NCBI RefSeq assembly: GCF_001421965.1
Contig: NZ_LMLP01000020.1
Location: 230,915-294,914 of the forward strand
Source: Sphingomonas sp. Leaf67
GTDB lineage: Bacteria > Pseudomonadota > Alphaproteobacteria > Sphingomonadales > Sphingomonadaceae
Direction: 5' to 3'
DNA: 64,000 bases
The position numbers were made by a program, and so were the translations under genes. The notes below the pieces were generated by a model. It ran no database searches. It was not told the origin of the DNA and saw only the letters and a program-made list of their open reading frames with translations. Position 1 is the first letter of the stretch. The number at the start of each line of letters is the position of its first letter. Shown here piece by piece: positions 46,344 to 54,392 of the stretch.

Positions 46344-46997
46344 ATGCCGACCATAGCCATCATCAGCCAGAAGGGCGGCGCGGGAAAGACGACGCTCGCG
46401 CTGCACCTCGCCGCCGCCGCACAGGCGAGCGGGCGCGTCGCGCTGGTCGTCGATACCGATCCGCAGGCGACCGCCAGCCAATGGGCGTCGTGGCGCGGCG
46501 AGGCACCGCCCGAGGTGATCGACAGCCCCCCGCCCCGCCTTGCCGCCAAGATCGCCGCCGCCAGCGCGCAGGGGGCCGAGGTGATCGTGATCGACACCCC
46601 GCCGCACGCCGACAGCGCGGCGCGTGCGGCGGTCGAGGCGGCGGACCTCGTGCTGATCCCGTGCCGGCCCAGCGCCTTCGACCTGTCGGCGATCCAGACC
46701 ACCGCCAAGCTGGTGCAACTGCTGCGCCGCCCGGCCTTCGTCGTGTTCACCGCCGGCCCGCCCAATGCGCCGCGCGTGTATCAGGAGGCGGGCGAGCTGG
46801 TCGACAGCTTCGGCACCCCGCCCTGTCCGGTGCTGCTGCCCGATCGTGCCGCCTATCGCCATGCCAGTGCCGAGGGGCTCACGGTCATGGAGAGCGAACC
46901 CGCCGGCAAGGCCGCCGAGGAGGTTCGCGAACTCTACAAGTGGGCATGTCGACAGCTCGACATGCCGGCCCCCCGTTTCCGGAAAGTCAGCCCATGA
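46344..46997 (+). CDS. parA: ParA-family partition ATPase
   Basis: 217 residues, the small ParA type without an N-terminal DNA-binding domain. The deviant Walker A is SQKGGAGKTTLALHLA, A' is VALVVDTDPQATASQW and Walker B is EVIVIDTPPHADSA. It would segregate the replicon together with the RHH protein encoded next, whose ATG overlaps this stop (ATGA). A TGTCGACA-type repeat is embedded in its last codons (46944-46968). Confidence 0.92.
   Translation: MPTIAIISQKGGAGKTTLALHLAAAAQASGRVALVVDTDPQATASQWASWRGEAPPEVIDSPPPRLAAKIAAASAQGAEVIVIDTPPHADSAARAAVEAADLVLIPCRPSAFDLSAIQTTAKLVQLLRRPAFVVFTAGPPNAPRVYQEAGELVDSFGTPPCPVLLPDRAAYRHASAEGLTVMESEPAGKAAEEVRELYKWACRQLDMPAPRFRKVSP
46944..46968. repeat. TGTCGACA-type palindromic repeat in the parA 3' end
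   Basis: CATGTCGACAGCTCGACATG is a near-perfect palindrome. It is read in frame as the codons for CRQLDMP. Confidence 0.7.
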
Positions 46998-47269
46998 GCC
47001 GCAAACCGTCCTTCGCCAATCTGCGTGATCGCACGACCCCGCCGCCCCCTGCCCCAGTGGCGCCCGCGCCCGCGGCGGTCGTCGCGTCCGATGCCAAGGG
47101 TCCGGCGAGCCGGCAGGGCCGCAAGCAGATCGCCGGTTTCTTCACCCCCGACATGTCGCTGGCGATGCATATGCTGGCACGGCGGCAGGACCGCAGCCTG
47201 CAGGCGCTGATGGCCGAGGCGTTCAACGACGTGCTGCGCAAATATGGCGAGAGCCCGATCGGCGAATAG
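46994..47269 (+). CDS. Ribbon-helix-helix partner of ParA (ParB/ParG-like)
   Basis: 91 residues. A Pro/Ala-rich disordered N-terminus (TPPPPAPVAPAPAAVVASDA) precedes a short C-terminal domain KQIAGFFTPDMSLAMHMLAR with RQDRSLQALMAEAFNDVLRK, a strand-helix-helix as in ParG and related centromere-binding proteins. ATGA overlap with parA. Such partners bind repeated sites near their promoter. Matching repeats lie on both sides of this operon. Confidence 0.8.
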   Translation: MSRKPSFANLRDRTTPPPPAPVAPAPAAVVASDAKGPASRQGRKQIAGFFTPDMSLAMHMLARRQDRSLQALMAEAFNDVLRKYGESPIGE

Positions 47270-47308
47270 CCTGTCGACGGCTCTACCTGTCGACACGTCG
47301 ATCGATCC
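47270..47308. repeat. TGTCGACA-type repeats after the partition operon
   Basis: CTGTCGACGGCTC and then ACCTGTCGACACGTCGATCG start one base after the RHH gene stop. Two complete GTCGAC palindromes about 22 bases apart. Confidence 0.7.
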
Positions 47309-47400
47309 TGCTATGGTCGGTGGGCCGTACGAACCGAAATTTCCGCCCTGTGCCGATCGCTGCGATGGACAGGGCCCGTTTGAGATTGCAAGAAACCGTG

Positions 47401-47541
47401 ATGGACCTGTCCCGCGAACTCATCGCCTATGCGATCATCGGTGTCGTCGCGCTGATCGTGATCCCCTGGGCGATCGTCGCCTATCGCCGCCGCCAGCGCC
47501 GCCGCCTGCGCCAGCGCGGGATCAAACGCTACGGCCATTGA
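47401..47541 (+). CDS. Small single-helix membrane protein
   Basis: 46 residues beginning MDLSRELIAYAIIGVVALIV. One transmembrane helix ending in PWAIVAYRRR, then a very basic tail. No recognised family. The frame is open upstream to another ATG, but this start fits. A repeat follows its stop. Confidence 0.5.
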   Translation: MDLSRELIAYAIIGVVALIVIPWAIVAYRRRQRRRLRQRGIKRYGH

Positions 47542-47544
47542 TCG

Positions 47545-47581
47545 TCGATCTGTCGACACGTCGACGGTTCGACAGGTCGGT
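47545..47581. repeat. TGTCGACA-type palindromic repeat after the small membrane protein
   Basis: TCGATCTGTCGACACGTCGA followed by CGGTTCGACAGGTCGG. The two halves make a larger imperfect hairpin. Confidence 0.7.
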
Positions 47582-47924
47582 TTGCCCCCGATCTGGGGGA
47601 CATTGCATGGAACGGGCAAGAAACTACGCTTAACCCGTCGGAAAACCCGTGCAGGCGCATCGTCGCACCTGCCGGCTATCCGACAGGGATTGCCGCCTAT
47701 GCTGCGCAAGGAAAACGGCCGGTTGCCTGGTGGTGCCGCTGAACGGCGGCGAACAAGTGTATTCAGACAGGTTCGAGCGTCCCAATTTCCCGTCGATCCG
47801 GCACCATTTCGGGAAAAGGCGATCGGGAAAATGATTTGGGAAAGCCCGCCTCGGTGGCCGTGATCCGACTTCACAGGGGTGCCCTTGTTCTCGATCGACC
47901 TTCCAAAACGGGACGACCCAACCG
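47582..47924. other. Intergenic region left of brnA
   Basis: No supported gene. Forward frames of 60-90 codons exist but show no recognisable protein and lack good starts. The stretch is slightly less GC-rich than its neighbours and lies just beyond the brnA stop. Confidence 0.4.
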
Positions 47925-48155
47925 CTAAATTTGCCCCGTCTCCACCAGTCGGCCGAGCAATGCGTTCACGCGGGTCTGCCATCCGGGGCCGCTGCCACGC
48001 AGATGCTCGACCGTCGCAGCGTCCAGGCGAATTTTGACTTCAACCTTCGGCGTTTCCAGCTTCGGCCGACCGCGCCGGGAAGGCGTCATGCCGGCCATGA
48101 AGTTAGCATCCAGCGGCGGGTTGTCGTCGTGAAGATCGGGATTAAACTTGGTCAT
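47925..48155 (-). CDS. brnA: BrnA-type antitoxin
   Basis: 76 residues. The C-terminal half (VEVKIRLDAATVEHLRGSGP then WQTRVNALLGRLVE) is the ribbon-helix-helix of BrnA antitoxins, and RRGRPKLETPK precedes it. It overlaps the upstream toxin gene by 14 bases on the same strand, the usual brnT-brnA order. It neutralises BrnT and represses the operon. Confidence 0.88.
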   Translation of the reverse strand: MTKFNPDLHDDNPPLDANFMAGMTPSRRGRPKLETPKVEVKIRLDAATVEHLRGSGPGWQTRVNALLGRLVETGQI

Positions 48156-48417
48156 AATAGAACCTTACCTCATGCTTCTCGGCGGGGCGTAGGCTGATGG
48201 CGCGCACCGCGTCCTCGTGAGAGCCTTCAGTGAACACCAGCACGTGCAGGCGATCACCGATCAGACCGAGGGCGACGAACCTAACCTCTCCGTAATCGAA
48301 GCGATTATCTTCGCGCTCCAAGGCCGTATCCCAATCGAATCCTTCCGCCGCGCTCAGCGACACGCCGTGCTTGCTGGCGTTGAGGCGATCCTTGGCAGGG
48401 TCGAACTCGATCTCCAT
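48142..48417 (-). CDS. brnT: BrnT-type ribonuclease toxin
   Basis: 91 residues beginning MEIEFDPAKDRLNASKHGVS, the family start, followed by LSAAEGFDWDTALEREDNRF, VRFVALGLIGDRLHVLVFTE and VRAISLRPAEKHE. BrnT is a RelE-fold mRNA endonuclease. Pairs of this kind stabilise plasmids and islands, which fits the neighbourhood of parA. Confidence 0.9.
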   Translation of the reverse strand: MEIEFDPAKDRLNASKHGVSLSAAEGFDWDTALEREDNRFDYGEVRFVALGLIGDRLHVLVFTEGSHEDAVRAISLRPAEKHEVRFYYDQV

Positions 48418-48622
48418 ATATTTTTGTACACCTGTTTAATGGCGGTAGCAACGATTGTCGTGCACCCGAAAAATCATCCAATGGGACTGTCTTGGCCGTC
48501 TCACGGGCCGTTCGTTTCCGGGAAAGCGACAGCGCGCAACACGCTCCACAGCATGTCACGTTGTTTGAAGGCCAACTAGCTGGCACACTGTACTCGTCTT
48601 CAGCGATTCCGTTTTGGGAAAG

Positions 48623-48919
48623 ATGAGCGAGATAGTGTTCTTCGTCCTGTTTTGGGCAAGCTACGCGGCTTGGCTCGCATTGTTCATATGGCTTGCATGG
48701 ACGGGCAAGGTACGACTGCTTCTGCTACTTGGCGCAGTTATGCTTTTGGGATTCGTTATAACCTGCGCGACTATGCAGACGGAAATTGCTGAACCCAATC
48801 GCAATCACAGCGGCGATATGGGTTACGGACTGATCGCGTTATTTGCAGCGGCAGTGCTGCTCGTTCCACTTGGCCTTGCCGCTATCACTTATCCCGTCGG
48901 CCGCCTCTGGAGCCGCTAA
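48623..48919 (+). CDS. Small three-helix membrane protein
   Basis: 98 residues with three hydrophobic stretches (IVFFVLFWASYAAWLALFIW, VRLLLLLGAVMLLGFVI and YGLIALFAAAVLLVPLGLAA). GGGAAAG ribosome site directly before the ATG. No recognised domain. Confidence 0.55.
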   Translation: MSEIVFFVLFWASYAAWLALFIWLAWTGKVRLLLLLGAVMLLGFVITCATMQTEIAEPNRNHSGDMGYGLIALFAAAVLLVPLGLAAITYPVGRLWSR

Positions 48920-48992
48920 CAGCCTCTTTTCCCATTTCTCGATCTCAATCGGGACACCCAACGACGCGTTGACGGAGCGGGAGGCCGTTAGC

Positions 48993-49454
48993 CTAGTCGC
49001 GATGCTCGATATCGTCGCCGGTGATCGCCACCCACGGCTGCTGCATCTGTTCCCACCCCGATACGGTCGGCGGGGGAAAGGCGGGGTCGGCGAAGGCGCC
49101 GACCGGGATCGCGATCTGTCCCGGGCGGGTGTCGGTGGTGTAGGCGACCGTCGAACCGCAGGTCGCACAGAAATGATAGGTCGATCGCATCCCGCTGCCG
49201 CCGCGCGCCGACCAGCGCTGGGTCGGGCCGTCGAACGATACGCGATCCTCGGCAAAGCGGGCGTCGACCGCAAAGGCGCTGCCGCTGCGCCGCTGGCAAT
49301 CGTGGCAATGGCACACCGACACGCGCAAGGGGTCTCCGGTACAGATAGCGCGGACCGTGCCGCAGCGACAGGTGGCGAGCCGCCGGATGGTGTGATCGGA
49401 CGGCGGATCGATCGGCCGACCGATCAATTCGCTGCGCACCAGCGTTCGCCGCAT
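48993..49454 (-). CDS. GFA-family zinc-binding protein
   Basis: Glutathione-dependent formaldehyde-activating (CENP-V/GFA) fold. The zinc ligands are visible: CRCG, VCHCHDCQRRSGSAF and HFCATCGSTV. Family members begin a few residues before CRCG, so the ATG chosen may still be too early. The glyoxal/aldehyde substrate is unknown. Overlap of coding with nearby genes is nil. It is one of a few miscellaneous metabolic genes in this region. Confidence 0.8.
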   Translation of the reverse strand: MRRTLVRSELIGRPIDPPSDHTIRRLATCRCGTVRAICTGDPLRVSVCHCHDCQRRSGSAFAVDARFAEDRVSFDGPTQRWSARGGSGMRSTYHFCATCGSTVAYTTDTRPGQIAIPVGAFADPAFPPPTVSGWEQMQQPWVAITGDDIEHRD

Positions 49455-49589
49455 CTGGCCCAGATCGCCGGGCGGCAGGGCGCTGGCCTGCGGCGGACGG
49501 CCGGACGGGGTCACCCGCTCGTGCGTCGTGCCGCTGTCCGGCCTGTGCGCTTCTAGCCGGCGGTGCTCCACGGGCGGGTACGATCCTCG

Positions 49590-50195
49590 TTACGATACCG
49601 TCCTATCGTAGGCGTCGCCCCCCTGCCCGGCAACTGCCATCCCATAGTCGTTACCGCCATTATCACGATAATTTGCAGAGAGATGCAGTCCTGCATCAGC
49701 CAGCAGCCCGCGATAGGCTGTTTCGCCCAGCGATCGCGACGTCCGACCGGTCAGCGTGTCGCGCCACGTACACGCGATGCGCGGTGCCCCGAACAGGAAG
49801 CGACCACCCGGTTTCAGCACCTGTCCGACCCGCGCGATCAGCGTCGCCTGCGCGGTTTCGGGGAGCAGGAACAGTAATCCGATCGCGACCGCGGCATCGA
49901 ACCGGCGGTCGAAGAAGCGGCTGTCCTCGACCGCCTCGCACGCGGCATCGGCATGGGGCAGCGCACGGCGAAAGGCGGCGAGCAGCGTGGGTGAAGGGTC
50001 GATGCCGGCGACCCGATGGCCGGCGGCGGTCAGGGTCGTCGCGACCGGCCATCCGCTGCCGCAGCCGATGTCGACGATCGCCGCACCGGCGGGCAGGGTG
50101 GCGGCCCAGTCGCGGACGACGTCGCTGCCGATGGCGGAGCGGGCGGCGACGTATCGGTCGGCGATTGCCTCATAGCCGTTCGACCTGTCGGTCAT
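49590..50195 (-). CDS. Class I SAM-dependent methyltransferase
   Basis: 201 residues. Motif I is AAIVDIGCGSGWPVA, the acidic end of strand 2 is VAGIDPSP, and the post-I and motif IV region is FDAAVAIGLLFLLPE with VLKPGGRFLFGAPR. The substrate cannot be inferred. A TGTCGACA-type repeat lies over its start region. Confidence 0.85.
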   Translation of the reverse strand: MTDRSNGYEAIADRYVAARSAIGSDVVRDWAATLPAGAAIVDIGCGSGWPVATTLTAAGHRVAGIDPSPTLLAAFRRALPHADAACEAVEDSRFFDRRFDAAVAIGLLFLLPETAQATLIARVGQVLKPGGRFLFGAPRIACTWRDTLTGRTSRSLGETAYRGLLADAGLHLSANYRDNGGNDYGMAVAGQGGDAYDRTVS

Positions 50196-50224
50196 TCGAC
50201 ATCCCGACGTGTCGACATGTCGGG
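50180..50224. repeat. TGTCGACA-type palindromic repeat at the methyltransferase start
   Basis: CGACCTGTCGGTCATTCGAC and then CCGACGTGTCGACATGTCGG. The methyltransferase ATG lies between the two arms. Confidence 0.7.
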
Positions 50225-50259
50225 AAACGGTGCCAGTGTTTGCTGGAAGTGACGGCCGA

Positions 50260-51405
50260 TCATTCGACAGCTCGACCTGTCGACATGTCGGACAGGGTCA
50301 GGCGGAAGCACGTCACGCGCGTGTCGAGCAGCATCAGTTCTCCGCCATGCGCGCGGGCGATGCGGCGGGCGAGGGTCAGGCCGATCCCCGAACCACCCGC
50401 CTTGTCGGTGTGGAACGGGCGGAAGATGCGGGCGCGATCGGTGGCGGCGATGCCACTGCCGCTGTCGCGTATTTCGGCCAGAAAGCCGTCTTCGGCGGTC
50501 AGGGTCAGCGCGACCCGCGCCGGCGCGTCGGCGGCAAGGGCGGCTTCGGCAGCGTTCTGGAGCAGCGCCCACAGCGCCTGCACCATCTGGTCATGGTCGA
50601 CCTGCGCGGTGCCGCGGCCATCGGCGGTGAGCGCCACCCGGTCACCGAACCGCCCCCGGAACAGCCGCGCGAGATCGACGGCCAGTTCGTCCAGCGCGAC
50701 GGGGGCGGGCACCGGATCGGGCAGGCGGGCGAGCTGGCGATAGGCACGGGTAAAGCCCTCCAGCCCCTCGACCCGGCGGGCGAGGGTGGCGAGGATGTCG
50801 CCGAGCATCGCGTCGCCCCGGCGATGCGCCGTCATCGCACTGTCGGCCAGCGAGACGACCGGCGACAGGCCGTTCAGAAGCTCGTGGCCGAGAATGTCGA
50901 TCATCTCGTCGCTGGCGCGTTCCTGCGCGGCATGTTCCTCGGCAGCGATGTCGATCAGCGCGGCGAGGCGGGTGTCGGGGCCGAGCGTCACCGCATCGAT
51001 CCGCCAGCGCCGCCCGGCATGGCGCAGGTGCCGCGCGGCCGGATCGGTCAGCGCGGCGGGCGGGGCGATCAGCCGGTCGTCGGCGACGAACAGCGCGCGC
51101 GCGGCGCGGTTGATCGCGCGGACCTGCGCCGCATCGATGCGCAGCAGCGGGACGGGCACCTGATCGAGCAGCGCCGCGATCGGCAGCGTGTCGTGCGGCG
51201 AGGTGCGCGGGACGGGGGTGGCCGATGCCCGGCGCAGCGCGATCCAGCAGCCCAGCGCCAGCGCCCAGACGATGATGCCGAGCGTGCCGAGCAGCGACCC
51301 CCAGATGCCCGCCTGCCACGCCAGCACGAGCGCTGCGCCGCCAAGGGTGAGGGTGACGCCTGATCCGAGCGCGGCGAGGGTGCGGCGGCGTTCGGGGGTC
51401 AACAT
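50260..51405 (-). CDS. Sensor histidine kinase
   Basis: 381 residues. Two N-terminal transmembrane helices (ALGSGVTLTLGGAALVLAW and LLGTLGIIVWALALGCWIAL), a small PAS-like middle, the phosphoacceptor box IDILGHELLNGLSPVVSLAD and the ATPase boxes ALLQNAAEAALAAD (N), IRDSGSGIAATDRARIFRPF (G1/F) and GGSGIGLTLARRIARAHGG (G2). It should phosphorylate the regulator encoded next to it, and both lie divergent from an ABC export operon they may control. Its last codons are formed by a TGTCGACA-type repeat. Confidence 0.88.
   Translation of the reverse strand: MLTPERRRTLAALGSGVTLTLGGAALVLAWQAGIWGSLLGTLGIIVWALALGCWIALRRASATPVPRTSPHDTLPIAALLDQVPVPLLRIDAAQVRAINRAARALFVADDRLIAPPAALTDPAARHLRHAGRRWRIDAVTLGPDTRLAALIDIAAEEHAAQERASDEMIDILGHELLNGLSPVVSLADSAMTAHRRGDAMLGDILATLARRVEGLEGFTRAYRQLARLPDPVPAPVALDELAVDLARLFRGRFGDRVALTADGRGTAQVDHDQMVQALWALLQNAAEAALAADAPARVALTLTAEDGFLAEIRDSGSGIAATDRARIFRPFHTDKAGGSGIGLTLARRIARAHGGELMLLDTRVTCFRLTLSDMSTGRAVE
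50262..50294. repeat. TGTCGACA-type palindromic repeat over the kinase stop codon
   Basis: ATTCGACAGCTCGACCTGTC followed by GACATGTCGGACAGG. It supplies the last codons of the kinase (MSTGRAVE). Confidence 0.7.
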
Positions 51406-51469
51406 GGGGTGGATGTTCCGATGTGCTGCCGTACGCCGGTGGAGGCGAGCAAGGTGCCAACGTCACGGA

Positions 51470-51735
51470 CCCGTACCCCGGCGAAGGCCGGGGCCCAGTT
51501 GGGAAGGTTTGGCGGACGATCGCTACCGTCCCCCAACTGGGCCCCGGCCTTCGCCGGGGTACGGGGTGGGGAGGGCAAGGGAGCCATACCCCCGCGCAGG
51601 CGGGGGCCCAGAGCCAAGCAGAACAACACTTTGTGCGTGGGGCCCTGGACCCCCGCCTGCGCGGAGGTACGTCCGACGATCGGTAATCGGGACGTTCGTA
51701 AAGGTCTCGCCTGCGCAGGGGTACGCCGGTGGACG
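51470..51735. repeat. REP-like hairpin cluster between the kinase and regulator genes
   Basis: GTACCCCGGCGAAGGCCGGG at the left is mirrored by CCCGGCCTTCGCCGGGGTAC about 60 bases on, with CCAGTTGGG/CCCAACTGG inside, a large hairpin. A second pair follows: ACCCCCGCGCAGGCGGGGGC, CCCCCGCCTGCGCGGAGGTA and a degenerate CGCCTGCGCAGGGGTACG. The cluster fills almost the whole gap. The same two core types recur at 42.9 and 55.1 kb. Confidence 0.8.
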
Positions 51736-51747
51736 GGGACGCGCACC

Positions 51748-53043
51748 CTATAACCCATGCCGCGCCATCCGCCGGTACAGTGCCCCCCGGCTCAACCCGA
51801 GGGCCGCCGCCGCATGGCTGACATTGTGGCGATGTTCGCGCAGTGCCGCCTCGATCACCGCGCGTTCGTTTTCGTCGAGGTCGAAGCGCGCCGGTGCGTC
51901 GGCGGCGACCATCGCCGCTGTCTCCGGTGCCAGCAGCGCGGTGTCGATCGCGCCGCCATCGCCCAGCAGCACCGCGCGCTCGATCGCGGCCGCCAGCCCG
52001 CGCACCTCGTCGGGCCATGGTCCGCGCAGGATGCGGGCTTCGGCGGCGGGGGTGAGGGTCGGGACCGGCCGCCCGTGCAGCGCCGCCGCCATCCGCAGGA
52101 AATGGCGCGCGAGCAGCAGCGCGTCGTCGCCGCGCGCGGCCAGCGGCGGCACCGCGATCTCGACCGTGGCAATGCGGCGGGCGAGCGCGGGCAGAATGCC
52201 GTTCGCGCTGTCGGCGATGGCGATGCAGCGCGTGGTCGCGGGCACGTGCGCCAGCAACCGCGCCTGCGCCACCTCGCCCAGACGATCGGGATGGCGGAGT
52301 ATGATGGTCGACGTGTCGACAAGTCGACCCCATGCCGCATCGTCGCGCAGGTCGATCACCGGCATCGCCGCCCCGGCATCGGCCGACGCGGCGTGGAGCG
52401 CGGCGGCGGTCAGGGCGCGCCCCGATCCGGCCGGACCGGTCACCACCACCCCGGCGCGGGTCGGACCGATGCGGCGGATCAGGTCGCGCAAGGCCGCCAT
52501 CGCCGCACTGTCGCCGAGCAGCCGCGCCGGTTCGGCCGCCATCGGCTGCGGCACCGCCGCCACCGGGGTCCGTGCCCGCGCGGCGGTGGCGATGCGAGCG
52601 AGCAGGTCGGCGTTGCGCCACGGCTTCATGATGAAATCGCGTGCGCCGGCGCGCATCGCCTCCACCGCGATCCTGACCCCGCTATGCGCGGTGATGACCA
52701 CCACCGCCGCCGCCGGATCGTCGGACAGGATGCGCGCCAGCAACGCCAGCCCCTCCGCGCCATCGGTGCGCCCGGCGGCATAGTTCATGTCGAGCAGCAC
52801 CACGTCGTACCGCGCGGCGGCGAGGCGGGAGAGCGCTTCCTCGGGCGTCGCGGCGGTATCGATCCGGTGCCCGCTGAGGCGCACCGCCAGCGCGATCGAT
52901 TCGGCGACGCTGGCATAGTCGTCGATCAGCAACACGTTCAGGCCGCTTGACGCGCTGTCCGACTGTCCATTTGCGGACAGTGCGTCCGGACATGGACGGT
53001 CACCTGCCGGCAGATCGGGTGAAGTTCGTTCGGTTTCAGGCAC
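51748..53043 (-). CDS. NtrC-like response regulator with degenerate AAA+ domain
   Basis: 431 residues. The receiver domain (NVLLIDDYASVAESIALAVR, VVLLDMNYAAGRTDGAEGLA with the acceptor Asp, VVITAHSGVR, DFIMKPW) is complete. The central sigma-54-type AAA+ domain is degenerate: Walker A reads GPAGSGRALT, lacking the catalytic Lys, and the GAFTGA loop is absent. The C-terminus is a Fis-type helix-turn-helix (ALREHRHNVSHAAAALGLSR then GALYRRMARHGL). It can bind DNA but probably does not activate sigma-54 polymerase. Its start lies about 36 bases from the divergent exporter operon. A TGTCGACA repeat is embedded at 52306-52329. Confidence 0.85.
   Translation of the reverse strand: MPETERTSPDLPAGDRPCPDALSANGQSDSASSGLNVLLIDDYASVAESIALAVRLSGHRIDTAATPEEALSRLAAARYDVVLLDMNYAAGRTDGAEGLALLARILSDDPAAAVVVITAHSGVRIAVEAMRAGARDFIMKPWRNADLLARIATAARARTPVAAVPQPMAAEPARLLGDSAAMAALRDLIRRIGPTRAGVVVTGPAGSGRALTAAALHAASADAGAAMPVIDLRDDAAWGRLVDTSTIILRHPDRLGEVAQARLLAHVPATTRCIAIADSANGILPALARRIATVEIAVPPLAARGDDALLLARHFLRMAAALHGRPVPTLTPAAEARILRGPWPDEVRGLAAAIERAVLLGDGGAIDTALLAPETAAMVAADAPARFDLDENERAVIEAALREHRHNVSHAAAALGLSRGALYRRMARHGL
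52306..52329. repeat. TGTCGACA-type repeat inside the regulator gene
   Basis: GGTCGACGTGTCGACAAGTC, read in frame as part of the segment RLVDTSTI. It shows that the repeats can also sit inside coding sequence. Confidence 0.65.
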
Positions 53044-53079
53044 TTAGGATTTTCCGTCCGGATCGGTGACACTGTGTCC

Positions 53080-54381
53080 ATGATGACCGAACCGACCGAC
53101 GGCGCAAGCAGCACGACGACAGGGCAGGGGAGCGCCCCCGGCGCGGCGATGGACCGTCGCGTGGAGAAGCCCCGTGCGCGCTGGTGGCGGCGGCGTCCGC
53201 TGTGGATCGCGGTGGCGGTGGTGCTGGCGGCGGTCGCGTTGTGGCGCTTCCTGCCCGCCGCCGGATCGACCGATATCGATGCCGACCGGATCGAGACCGG
53301 CGAGGTGACCCGCGCCGCATTCGACGATTACCTGCCGGTGCGCGGCACCGTCGCCCCGCGCCTGACCACGCTGGTCGGGGTATTGTCGGGCGGGCAGGTC
53401 GAGACATTGCTGGTGCAGGACGGGGCGATGGTCGCCGCCGGACAGAAGCTGGCGACGCTCGCCAATCCCGAACTGCGGCTCGAAGTGCTGACGCGCGAGG
53501 CGGCGATCGCCGGCCAGCTCGGCGCGGTCGCGGGCGAGGGGCTGGGGATCGAGCGCAGCCGGCTCGACCGCTCGGCACAGGTCGCGCAGGCCGAATATGA
53601 TCTGATCAAGGCGCGCCGCGACCTCGCCATCCGCCAGCAGCTGTTCGACAAGGGTATCGTGTCCGAAGCGGGCGTCGCCGGCTATCGCGCCGAGGCCGAG
53701 TATCAGGCGCGCCGTCTGGCGCAGCTGCGCAGCGGTGCCGGTACCGAGGCGCGAATCACCGCGACACAGGGCGCGCGTCTGGCAGATACGCAGGCGCGGC
53801 TTGCCGGCAATCTTGCGGCGGTGCGCGGCGGGCTGTCGGCGCTGACCATCCGCGCGCCTGCCGCCGGGCGGCTGACCAACTTCACGCTGCAACCCGGCCA
53901 GACGCTGAAAGCCGGCGACCCGGCGGGACAGGTCGACAGCGAGGGATCGTGGAAGCTGGAGGCCGATGTCGACGAATATTATCTCGGCCGCGTCGCGGTC
54001 GGGCAGCGCGCACGGGCGGACGGTGCGAGCCTGACGGTGTCGAAAGTGCTGCCGGCGGTGAAGGACGGGCGGTTCCGCGTCGAACTGACCTTCGACCGGA
54101 CACCACCCAACCTCAATCGCGGCCAGACCATCGATATCCGCATCACGCTGGGTGCCGCGTCCAAGGCGGTCGTCGCCCCGGTCGGCGGGTGGGTAGCGGC
54201 GGAGAATGGCGCGTTCGCCTTCGTGCTCGACGCCGATGGCACCCATGCCACCCGCCGCCCCGTCAAGATCGGCCGCCGCAATCCGGAAGTGGTCGAAATC
54301 CTGTCGGGGCTGAACCCCGGCGACCGCATCGTCACCAGCAATCTGTCGACCGTGAAGGGCGACACCATCAACCTCAATTAA
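53080..54381 (+). CDS. Periplasmic adaptor subunit (HlyD/MacA-like)
   Basis: About 433 residues: a cytoplasmic tail, one membrane helix (PLWIAVAVVLAAVALWRFL), then the barrel-sandwich and coiled-coil domains of a membrane fusion protein (VLSGGQVETLLVQDGAMVAA, SALTIRAPAAGRLTNFTLQP, GRFRVELTFDRTPPNLNRGQ). It works with the ABC ATPase and permease that follow. Three candidate starts lie within ten bases; the middle one is used. Short divergent spacing to the regulator gene suggests shared control. Confidence 0.88.
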   Translation: MMTEPTDGASSTTTGQGSAPGAAMDRRVEKPRARWWRRRPLWIAVAVVLAAVALWRFLPAAGSTDIDADRIETGEVTRAAFDDYLPVRGTVAPRLTTLVGVLSGGQVETLLVQDGAMVAAGQKLATLANPELRLEVLTREAAIAGQLGAVAGEGLGIERSRLDRSAQVAQAEYDLIKARRDLAIRQQLFDKGIVSEAGVAGYRAEAEYQARRLAQLRSGAGTEARITATQGARLADTQARLAGNLAAVRGGLSALTIRAPAAGRLTNFTLQPGQTLKAGDPAGQVDSEGSWKLEADVDEYYLGRVAVGQRARADGASLTVSKVLPAVKDGRFRVELTFDRTPPNLNRGQTIDIRITLGAASKAVVAPVGGWVAAENGAFAFVLDADGTHATRRPVKIGRRNPEVVEILSGLNPGDRIVTSNLSTVKGDTINLN

Positions 54382-54392
54382 GGGGCAAGCCT

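Noticed and set aside
51470..51735. CRISPR-like array between the kinase and regulator genes
   Set aside because: The repeats are self-complementary hairpins in both orientations, with unequal spacing and no cas genes; they are REP-like.
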